This document shows, piece by piece, positions 12,798-21,630 of a stretch of DNA of 64,000 bases. The notes below the pieces were generated by a model that did not search any database, was not told the origin of the DNA, and was given only the letters and a program-made list of their open reading frames with translations. The first letter of the stretch is position 1; each line of letters starts with the position of its first letter. The translations under genes and the position numbers were made by a program. This DNA comes from Zelopaecilomyces penicillatus (Eukaryota; Ascomycota; Sordariomycetes; Hypocreales; Pseudodiploosporaceae), in assembly GCA_005765155.1 (NCBI GenBank), contig VCCP01000006.1:818501-882500 (forward strand). The letters are read 5' to 3'.

Positions 12798-13280
12798 ATG
12801 ATTTATAATGCCTCAGTTTTGAGAAGTTTCACCAATGTTCTAAACGCCTTTCGTTTGGGGGAAACGCAGACGCCCCCTGACCAGAGTGGAACTCAGAGCG
12901 CCCTCACCACTTATACTCCACAGTATCATGAAATGCGGATAATTTCTTGGCTGGTTCAAAAGATCCAAACTACAGCACGTACGTTACAGAACACACGGAC
13001 AGGCAGGCAAGTCCACGGCATCATCTCCTGGGAATGTGACACAGGGTAAAATTTCTTATTCTTATTTTTTGATGTCTTAATCGGAAACATCTGATCTGAA
13101 CCATCTCAGGGGACTTGGGGAAGCATCTGAAGAGGTGTTGGGCAAGATAACTGAGCAACTGTCGGGTTTGAGGCCGAATGGATTGTTTTGGAGTTTCTGT
13201 GTGGATAGTCACGGAGTTCTCCTAAAACGGGCCACACAAACAATATGCTCTTCAATGATGAGATTACATCTCAGAGTCTA
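12798..13280 (+). pseudogene. Two-exon orphan reading frame, possibly a decayed gene
   Basis: An ATG at 12798 opens a frame to about 13047. It can be spliced (GTAAAA donor, CTCAG acceptor near 13110) to a second in-frame exon that reads GLGEASEEVLGKITEQLSGL and ends at a TAA at 13278-13280. The product would be about 140 residues. The pattern HGIISWE followed by an acidic helix and LRPNGLFW faintly recalls GNAT acetyltransferases of fungi, but the acetyl-CoA motif is absent. It may be a remnant, a lineage-specific small gene or chance. The surrounding AT-rich DNA with other relics favours a remnant. Confidence 0.25.
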
Positions 13281-13949
13281 AATTTGGCTTGTATCTCTAG
13301 CTGCTTGAGTTCAAGTGACTCTGGATATTGGAGAAAGCGACGATGTATTATGAAACACACGTAGTCTCAATTTGATGTCAGCCCTCTCTATGAACTTGTG
13401 AGAGCTACGACTCTACTATCAAGTCATGTCTGCACATCTCAAAAATGCCATTACTTTTTGTCCAAGTTCGGCGATTCTTCTTTACTTAGGCCTTGCTATT
13501 CCTTTTTTTCGCCCATAAAAATAGTAATTACAGCAGACAGACAAAAGACATATCACTATAACCCTCCCTCTATCGTAGTTAAGCAAGCACGACTTCCGCA
13601 TGTTCGACCTACCCATCACATTCGAAGAGGTTAGCAAGGTACGACACGGAAGGTTTACGACGTGACATGAACCAATCCTCTGGACTTGAGCGTGGCTAAA
13701 ACGATGGTGATGGTCATGATGATTGTTATATATTTAAAGCTCCGCCACCTCTGAAGAAAGTGTAGGGCGACGTTGTTCTTGCACAAAAGGCTGAAGGGGA
13801 CGCCATTTACTAACAGGCACGTTGTGTGTGTGCGCAGACCAGTTGATTATAAATGTTAGAACTGAAATTTAGATGCGAATCACAAAAAGATAAACAAAGA
13901 CTTGGTGAAGCATTGCAGTCGTACTTTATAACTTGGTGATAATGTATGG
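13281..13949. other. AT-rich spacer, nothing recognised
   Basis: AT-rich sequence between two coding relics. No gene, RNA gene or repeat family is recognised. Confidence 0.5.
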
Positions 13950-14250
13950 GCGCGGGCTCGGCCGGCAAGTCCAAGTACCGGTACAGCTCATGAGTACAGC
14001 TTGCTTGTGTTGAGTAACGAACTGTGGGAATTGGGCTCCTTTTTGCTCAACCACATGGATCTGAGATGTGGCAATATCCTTATTGACGATGAGTTTCGAA
14101 TCCAAGGCATCATCGATTGGGAATGGGCAACCACGGTCCCTAAGCAGCTGTTTACACCCCCCCGGCATAGATTACTGGTAACGATGTCGGACATGGTATA
14201 GCTCACGAGATCTCTTCTCAATCCCATCAAATTTTGTAGGCCATGAGCCA
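13950..14250 (+). pseudogene. Aminoglycoside-phosphotransferase (APH) family fragment
   Basis: The frame from 14001 to 14201 reads FLLNHMDLRCGNILIDDEF followed by IQGIIDWEWATTVPKQLFTP. These are the catalytic HxDxxxxN loop and the metal-binding DWEWA motif of fungal APH/choline-kinase-like phosphotransferases. Only this core of about 50 residues is present: the N-lobe cannot be found upstream, and the frame leaves the family pattern after a C-rich run at about 14155-14163 and soon stops. A functional APH-like protein is usually several hundred residues, so this is a relic. It lies in AT-rich DNA with other broken genes. The family call is firm; the extent is approximate. Confidence 0.75.
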
Positions 14251-15341
14251 TAAATTCATGGCGAGCTTGTAAAACACTGGGATATCCAACGAAAGTTGAC
14301 GCTGCCTTTCGCTCATATCGTCAGTTCGAAGAGACACGTAGTACTAACCTTAGACTTGAAGATTAAGCAGAGATGTAGTATTGATACTGGTAAATGTTAA
14401 TGTAACTATTTCCGCTCCTCTTGCATGTCGTAGATCTTTATCTATTGAAAATTGGTCTCATTTCATCACCGGCAATCCCCTCTTGTAGTCCGCGATCGTG
14501 TCATGAATACTGTTCACATCCTTCTTGGTTCTCCGCTTTCTGAACTTATTGGTGCTACTTAATAGCTGCGCCTGCTGAATAGCTGTCATGTCCTCAATAA
14601 TAAGTCGTAGCAAACGCTCATATCGACCCCCCTTTGCGCTCAGATCCGCCATTATTTTGTTCTCCTACAGCATTGATCTTTGGGGAAGAACTGTTTCGTC
14701 AGTTGTTTAAATCTAGCATTTATTTTTGGCCTAGGCTGCCATGTGTCTTGCAACGAGACACTGCGCCTTCCTGATGAAACTCTCATAGTCCTATAGATTG
14801 ACATGTGTTGGAACGGTATACCCCTTTTCGACTACATCGCGGGAGACTGGAAGAACGCTCCTCTCCTCTCATAGAATGATTCATCCTAATTGCTACGAGC
14901 GCATGATCCTAGATAAATAATACTCAATTAGCTAACATGGTAGCACATCTACCAGTCATTCCTTTTCCTTCAGAAGGTGCCTGGGGTCTTCTAGTTTTCC
15001 AAACCCCCTGTCTTCAAGGGACGGACAGCCAACTCTTCCGGCGGTAAGGTTAAACCCCGAATTCCAGAGTGACGAACAATTCAGTCATGAGACTTGATGC
15101 ACACAATGCATGTGATATGCTTTATTGGAACTTAAATCCTCAGAGGTATTTCCGACAGGCAGGGTGAGTTGGACATTGTTGGTTGTCAAAGTTCATTTTA
15201 AAGGCAACCAATTTGAGGGCTGTTTGCTAATTCTTGCGCCCAACCAGCAAATTATTGTCAGTTTACTCCTAACTCGCTGTAGTTGACCTAGGTAGATGCT
15301 GTTCTGCCATAACCTTTGGTAGCTATAACAGGGCTCTATTC
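14251..15341. other. AT-rich spacer, nothing firmly recognised
   Basis: About 1.1 kb of AT-rich sequence. A 64-codon minus-strand frame at 14458-14652 with a basic patch (KFRKRRTKK) is the only coding-like feature, and no family could be assigned to it. Confidence 0.45.
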
Positions 15342-15950
15342 TCAACTTGCCGGTTGGTCCTCAGCACCACAAACAATATTACATCGTGGGAGTAATTGTT
15401 GGCAGTTGCAATTCACATGCAAACATGCCCATTGCGTGATTGATGGGGTTTCATAGTTGAACAGCTCAAGCGGAAAACTGGTGTATGCACGGTTAATCAT
15501 CTGCCCCATGCCCATCATTTCGTACATTGTGATGCCTCCTGAAAACCCAGGGACGCAACCTCTACCATTGTCCGAATTCCACGGACCAAAGTCAAAGCCG
15601 CTATACAAACAACCCCATGTGGCATAAGCTCCGTCATTCCCCTCAATCGGCCGACTTCAAACGGCTCCCCAGACCTCCAATACCGGGCGTCAGTTTCGCA
15701 AAACACCAGCGACGCAGTCTTCATTCTTCTCAAGAGTCTCACCAGGTCTAGACCTGAACGCGCCCTCGGACTTTGTGGTCTAGAATATGGGGAAGCACTC
15801 GTTGATACACCGAGTGGCAGCTGGCTGGGCGTATTCACGGCGGAAGATGGAAGGCTTTGGGGGGAATCTGGAGATGCAGTTGCCAAAGTCTGCGTGCCAA
15901 CAGGCAATGTTGGGTGCGGTTGGGAAATGAGGAAGTCACGATCCAACATG
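15342..15950 (-). pseudogene. Frame-broken cysteine-rich gene of unknown family
   Basis: On the minus strand one frame reads up to SLVFCETDARYWRSGEPFEV, and the next frame continues with EGNDGAYATWGCLYSGFDFG and a Cys-rich tail (CLHVNCNC, CNIVCG) ending at a stop at 15342. The switch falls near 15645-15655, where the second frame has a stop just upstream. The even, protein-like composition on both sides suggests one gene with a one-base shift. An unrecognised intron is not excluded, but no good donor/acceptor pair fits. I do not recognise the family; the Trp/Gly/Cys-rich end could be extracellular. The 5' limit is approximate. Confidence 0.4.
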
Positions 15951-15972
15951 AACCGAGGCGCCTTCTCGTGGG

Positions 15973-15978
15973 TATAAG
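15973..15978 (+). promoter_or_regulatory. TATA-like box of the DPBB gene
   Basis: TATAAG lies 261 bases before the ATG of the secreted DPBB gene and is followed by a pyrimidine-rich leader from about 15985. It fits a fungal core promoter. It is also inside the adjacent broken gene region, so it is only a candidate. Confidence 0.4.
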
Positions 15979-16233
15979 ATGCTGACTCTTCTTTCCTGTT
16001 CAAGAGTCTGTTCTTGCCGTGGTTCACCAAGCAAACACTGAAGCGCACCTTCTCAACTATACTTGCAAACCAGCACCTTCTCCAGAAACAACCGCAGCTT
16101 TTCCCATCACTTCTCGTCTTCTCAAGACGACGCAAACAACTACTCAAACATCTCTCCACACTTATCCTCGGCAGGTTATCAAACCGATATCTAAACAGCT
16201 ATTCTACCAATCTTCCCACCCAAGTTTTTCAAC

Positions 16234-16635
16234 ATGGTCTCGGTTACCACCTCCATCATTGCGGCTCTCGCCTTTGCCGTCACCTCCATCGCTGCACCCA
16301 CTGTCACGGACGTCAACGCAGTTACCAACGGAGCCATCAGCCTCGTCTCCCGTACCGGCAGCATCACTTGGTACGAGCCAGGACTCGGCGCCTGCGGGCA
16401 AACTCATAGGGGAACGGATGCTGTTGCGGCAGTTGGAAAAGCACTCTTTGATCGCGAACGTCCTTGCGGTCGTACCATCCGAGTCTCTTATAAGGGCCGC
16501 AGCCATGATGTTAGGGTCGTCGATAGATGCGAGGCATGCGGCGAGTGGGACGTTGATCTGTCTCCGTCTTCTTTCCAGAAAGTTATTGGCCCTCTTGGCA
16601 TCGGACGCGTTAAGGCCGCATGGAACTTTGTCTAA
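16234..16635 (+). CDS. Secreted double-psi beta-barrel (RlpA/expansin-like) protein
   Basis: A single exon of 133 residues. The N-terminus (MVSVTTSIIAALAFAVTSIAA) is a clear signal peptide with a likely cut after SIAA. The mature part matches the small fungal DPBB family: GSITWYEPGLGACG, DAVAAVGKALFD, PCGRTIRVSYKG, VRVVDRCEACGEWDVDLSP, and an end VKAAWNFV. Four Cys (in GACG, RPCG and RCEACG) can form two disulfides, and the Asp of VVDRC is the conserved barrel residue. Family knowledge: such proteins are related to RlpA, expansin and barwin folds and bind or loosen polysaccharide; several are secreted in planta or in insect hosts. No catalytic activity is claimed. The gene borders an AT-rich relic zone. 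Length and motifs look intact. Confidence 0.9.
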   Translation: MVSVTTSIIAALAFAVTSIAAPTVTDVNAVTNGAISLVSRTGSITWYEPGLGACGQTHRGTDAVAAVGKALFDRERPCGRTIRVSYKGRSHDVRVVDRCEACGEWDVDLSPSSFQKVIGPLGIGRVKAAWNFV

Positions 16636-17220
16636 ACTTGGTCGGCTTTTGAGTGGTTTGGGATTTCTTTGTCTTTGGGATTATGCGAAGGTGAATAGGA
16701 GCGGGTTTGCGGGTTGTTGTCGAATCAGGGGTCAAACAAACTTAACAAATATCGTCTAACACGGGCTGCTACATTTTGATGGGATTCAATTCGCGGTAGT
16801 CAATACACAACCACTTGGCTGCCAAAACTACATTGAGCGTTCCTCTAGGTTTTTTGTGAAACTAACACTTGCAGTCCTGAAAGACAGCTTGCTGAGATAT
16901 CATCCTCAATGCTGTGTCCGAAGTCAAGTCCTACAGCCAATCCCATCATAGCGCCGGAACGAACTCCGCTCTGGACGCCGAACGGTGGGGTTATTTGCCG
17001 AATGCCAAGCCCGGTGTTGAAGAAACGGCCGGCGCTCTGAGTTTGCGATGTGGCGGCGGATAAGGAGAGTTTGGAAGACGCACAAAAGTCTATTGGCATT
17101 GGCTGAGAAGAGATTTTTTTCTCTACTACTTTTACTCGAGGAGTGCTTTTCATACATTCTACACTTTCCATGTTTTAACAGAGAGTCTTTTAGGGAAGCT
17201 CAGTTAGTTCAACGACGACA
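16636..17220. other. Spacer between the two secreted-protein genes
   Basis: 585 bases with no gene seen. The last ~100 bases, rich in T and C (about 17110-17170), are likely leader of the downstream gene. Confidence 0.5.
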
Positions 17221-17775
17221 ATGCGTGCCAAGTTGTGGTTGGAGAAGGCTGGTGTGTCTGCGGTTACGATAGGACTGTCTGCTGCAGCGTCCATTTCATC
17301 AGCATCACTATCCAATTCGTCGTTATCCCTTTCCAACTCGTCGGCAGCTATAGCATCCAAACTGTGCATCGAAGCGGCACCAAACTCGCCAGACTGCGCT
17401 GATAATTCCACCAACACTACCCCCACCTCGGAGGTTGTCTTCGTCCCTGGCAACTACTCCGTCACCGTCTTCAACTCCGACTGCCCCTGCGACCGCACAG
17501 CCTTCAGATGGTGTACGCTCTACAAGCGCGAGAACATTAGTGATGAGACGTGCTACAACATTACGTACCCGAGCCGGTCGATGAGGATCTACGACCCGCT
17601 CATCGCAGCGGATAACCATATCCTGTGTACGGGCTATCAAGGGTTCAACTGTGGCGGGATCGCTACAGCGACGTTTTCGTTTTCGGATAACCTCATGTGT
17701 GTGGAGCCGGCGAAGGGTGATAAGAAGAATGTGTTTAGGTACAATTCGTTCATGTGCCAGCGTGCGAGTTGGTGA
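17221..17775 (+). CDS. Cysteine-rich, putatively secreted glycoprotein (hypothetical)
   Basis: An uninterrupted frame of 184 residues. The ATG context ACAATG is favourable. The N-terminus has a basic start (MRAKLWLEK) followed by a small-residue stretch (VSAVTIGLSAAAS), a weak candidate signal peptide, then a Ser/Ala/Asn-rich linker. The C-terminal 135 residues hold ten Cys (including DCPCD, WCTLY, FNCGG) and the whole protein has about seven N-x-S/T sequons, typical of an extracellular protein. Codon use from about 17400 onward is C-ending and gene-like. No family is recognised. With the DPBB gene 0.6 kb upstream on the same strand it forms a pair of small secreted candidates. An effector or wall-protein role is inference. 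The start could be further upstream if an intron exists. Confidence 0.6.
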   Translation: MRAKLWLEKAGVSAVTIGLSAAASISSASLSNSSLSLSNSSAAIASKLCIEAAPNSPDCADNSTNTTPTSEVVFVPGNYSVTVFNSDCPCDRTAFRWCTLYKRENISDETCYNITYPSRSMRIYDPLIAADNHILCTGYQGFNCGGIATATFSFSDNLMCVEPAKGDKKNVFRYNSFMCQRASW

Positions 17776-18129
17776 TGGGTGTGGTTGAACACCCCCTTTG
17801 CATCATGGAACGTATGCGACTTACTTGCTGAGGTCTGGAAGAAAGGGGAGGGGGTGGATTGAGTTGAGGGGTTAGGGCTGGTTTTGCTGTCGATCGATCG
17901 AGATGGCTTAGAAGAAGGGTTTTGAACGCAACATGATGGAATGTGTGATGAAGAATCGTGGTTAGGGTTACGTGGTGATCCCCTGGGGTGGCACACAGCA
18001 CACATTACAGTGTGTTTTTCTGAGCACAGTAGAAATAGTACGGTGTTGCTTTGCACAGCTACAGGTCCCATGCAAGTGCTTCAAGAGTAAATTCCTCGTT
18101 TATATTTCAAGCAACGTTGAAGGAGAAAG

Positions 18130-18151
18130 ATGGATGGATGGATGGATGGAT
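18130..18151. repeat. (TGGA)5 microsatellite
   Basis: Five tandem copies of the tetranucleotide TGGA, with partial units at both ends. Confidence 0.85.
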
Positions 18152-20164
18152 CATCATAAAAGGATTGACGACTGCTCACATCCGTCATGGCTGCACAGTG
18201 AGACCGGCATGAACGCAGGGTGACCCTTAGGCGGTTAAAAGGTCGCTGCCGTTTGGTTTACAGGGGAGCAGTCCACTAATGCGCCACCAATGTAACCCCT
18301 CTAGCAAAACTCTACCAGCTGTACTGTAGGGGGGTTTCCAGGTCTCAATGCGCTATGAACACAGTGGGTGGCCTACAAACAAGTGACGACATGTGGTGCT
18401 GCTTGTTATCTCCATGTTCGTCCTCCTCTCCAACCGTCTTGCGTCTCCCTTGCATCTACAAGGTATACCTCATCATCACCTTCACAAGAGTCTCGAACAA
18501 ATCCAAGACAAATGTGTCAAACGTGCCAACGTGCCATCGAAATCGAACCATTTCATATGTAGGGAGGAAGTTCGGAGTTGTCTCCGTCCTGCTCGCAAGG
18601 CCGAATGCGGGGCACATGGTCCGTCTGCCTCTTCAAGTTTGCCCGTCTCAGCCCTCAAGTCTAGCGAAGGCAAAGGAGAGTGTAAAAAGTCTCTGCTGTA
18701 AGTGCATGCATGCATGAGACACGCAGGGCTATGAGAAGATGGTGAAGCCACTCTCTTGCAGACCTGACAGGAAAGAACAAGGAAAGAATCGCAACCTCCA
18801 GCCAGTGTTGGGTAGATACTATCTCGAGCCCCCCTCCCTTGACTACGAAAGGGACAGGACATTCAACGATCGTCAGTTCCTTTGGGGCTCTAGTACCAGT
18901 CTGCTGATCGAAGTCTGATCACCATAGAACATGATATGGCTCTGACGTCGCCCCCCCCCTTCAGGACCCCGTCGTGAATAGGATATAGTTGCAAGACACC
19001 CAAAAGGCCTCATCGCGAAACAATGTCTACCCCCTCCCTGGGGGACTGGATAAGATTGACTAGCAATATCAAGATGGGTGCTCAGCAGCTTGTACACCAG
19101 CAGGGTGAAGTGAGGTGATCCCATCCTAAAAGAGCAGCACACTCCGAGTTGTATGCCGTGGTTCACATCGCCCACCCGGCCTTGGATCGCCCGCCGTGGT
19201 TCGTCATCACTGTGTCAAGCCCCCCCAGGTTGCTCCGTAGAAATCTCACCAAACAATGACATCATGAATAATCAGGGATCTTGGGGCACACACAATTTAA
19301 GAATCTAAGGAGGAAGCGCTAGAAGGAATACAATGGGGATCTTCAAGATCGGCACTTTGTGCATCTCGATGTCGTACTGCCGATCTGGGTTTACCAATAA
19401 AACTCCCGTGATCCCATTTTGACGCCCACCCACCATCAAACTTCTATTATTGACCTCAAGCAAGCAAGGTGTGCCCACCCTAGTGATAACGGGCTTGGGG
19501 GAGTTGGAGCTAGAGATTGTTTGGGCGGCGTCTCAAAGCCTTGATAACCTACCCTGCGCTGGTCAACCAAGCCAAGATAGGGAGGTAGGGTTACGACATC
19601 GCATCTTACGTCGACGTACAGGTGATCATCAACAGCATTTACAGCATTTGTTTCAAGAACCTGCTATAGCAGTTTGATCAACGAAATAAGGACAACGGTT
19701 AGACAATGCCCAGTCATACGAAGCAAAAAGACCTTGCTCATTCATCAGGTCATGTATGACGAGGCTCTCCATCGATTTACTCCCCAACCCTAGATACATT
19801 CTCTCCTAGAGGGCGTGGAAATCTAGCAATGCATCAGCTATCTTTTACGCTATCCACTTTGAAATAGTTACATCTCGCTGAATACCAAACTTCTTTGATT
19901 GCCTAGTGTTAGGACTGTTTATGCTTCTTACACACAGTTTAGGACAATGAAATGTATGAGAATGGCATTTCTTTTCATTGAGTGTCTTGAAATGCAACTC
20001 ACATGGTATATCCGTTATGTTCCTTAACAAGCATGTTTCCCAAATTTTGCAAAATCAAGTCATATCGTGATGATATCACGGTTCAGAATTATACAGATCT
20101 AAGGGGGTTCATCTGCACGGCACCCATTTTGATCGTGCACGAGTAGTGGCATTTAACACGAGTT

Positions 20165-20371
20165 CTACCCTTTACAAGCCTGGAGTAAACCATCGCCCAT
20201 AGAAACGCCCGTTGCCAAGATTTCTTTGAATGAATTTGCGCTTGACAAGGTCACACTTGTGTACCAGCCGAGATCTTTTTCGAAGTTCGCACTGCCGTGG
20301 CTATTTCTGGAGCCATGCTTCTCAAACTGGATAGTGAAGAGCAAGACATCTTCAAGCAACAGTTGAAACAT
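20165..20371 (-). pseudogene. Possible APH-like phosphotransferase fragment
   Basis: A 68-codon frame containing LLEDVLLFTIQFEKHGS and, further on, EILATGVSMGDG. In fungal APH/AIM9-like phosphotransferases the stretch between the N-lobe and the catalytic loop often has the form L-F-x-F-x-K-H/F-G-S followed by A-x-G-P. The match is by eye, short and lacks the catalytic motif. It is listed because an unmistakable APH fragment lies 6 kb away. It could equally be chance. Confidence 0.2.
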
Positions 20372-21630
20372 GTGTATTTTTCGCGGAATTAACGAATGAC
20401 AATTTAGCTCTTGTTTATCTTCGCTCTTTGCTTTAATATATCATGAGCTTCACGATGTCTTTTCTACGTGTAGCTATTGCTTCTCTCAAGCTATGAACAG
20501 TTAGTTGCTGTTGAGTGAATCTACTCTCCAGAGCAAACTTGTGCCCAAACATCATCTGATCCATCAACACAACCACCTTTCATTAGAGGCCCGTTCTTTA
20601 TGGTTTGGAGAAGTTCCAAATCCACATTCTCCTAAAATCACCGTTGTTTCCAGGTACCATCTTCACCACTCCACAACTCATGCCCCATTTGCAGACTTTA
20701 CTCAACAATAGTCGAAGCCGCTGTGACTTTAAGGACAATCTTGCATAATTATAATCTGATTCAGTCTCAAATAGAGGTGAAGCTTTACCAATGAAACTTG
20801 GTCAAACACCAGCGAAGGGCTGAGTGTCCTGGATGTTTTGCTCCATCACATAGCCAAGTTTATCAAGTACCTCGCCCGAGTGTTTTATAGGTGCAAATAA
20901 TTAAACTGCTGGAGGCCATCTACCCGTACTAATTATTTCACTACCCAAATTTGCACTTCGCTTTGATTACATGGGCTATAGTACTAAGTCATACCTCTCG
21001 GCATACGCATCAAGAGTGTAAAGAGCATGATGATAAAAAAAAGGTCTTGAGTAAGCCAAGTTTCATCTCCTAATATAAATTAGACACACCTCCTGATACA
21101 CCGGGCTTTACAGATGTTGCCTGCAGTTGAACAGTTGCTGCCCGACAGTTCGTGCCATATACCCTGACACGAAACGGATTTTGAGGATTCATATGCTAAG
21201 ATAAGTCTATGAGATGGCCTGGATCGCATGGAAAGGCACATGTAAATATGGCGTTACAGCTAGGTACTTAGTCCATGACCCGAAGCCAAGTTTGGTCGAC
21301 AACCACATTACCCCAATAGCAACATTAGCCACTCGTTATGCAGAATACTCTTCCACGTTGGCAAAATGGTTAACAATGCGAAGCATAAGACAGTTTAGTT
21401 GTAATTTATATTAATGTAGTCATAGTAAGCTCAGTGATATTCTTCAAGCCAGATAAGATACCCAATAATCCGTATAGCAATCTATCGTTGAGCCATCAAG
21501 CAACCAGGAAGATTGTGTGATGTTACTGTAATCCATGCCAAAACGCCATTCGTGAGTCAATTGATAAGCACAGAAACGAAGCCAAGCCCTACGCCTTAAA
21601 GCTATTGCCTCAGTACCTCTTCTTATCCTA

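Larger units (their letters stand above)
17776..21630. other. 3.9-kb gene-poor region, AT-rich in its right half
   Basis: No intact gene is seen. A TGGA microsatellite lies at about 18130-18151. From about 19.7 to 21.5 kb the sequence is AT-rich and poor in open frames, like the 11-15 kb zone. A minus-strand frame at 20165-20371 (with FTIQFEKHGS) weakly recalls the middle of fungal APH-like phosphotransferases and may be another relic. Confidence 0.4.

Noticed and set aside
14458..14652. Minus-strand 64-codon frame with a KFRKRRTKK patch, considered as a transposase tail
   Set aside because: No DDE, HTH or CENP-B motif accompanies it and no terminal repeats were found; a basic patch alone is not enough.
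17870..17970. TTAGGG-like telomeric motifs (also GGGTTAGGGTT at 35252-35262)
   Set aside because: Only single or nearly double units occur, embedded in ordinary sequence; this is not an interstitial telomere array.
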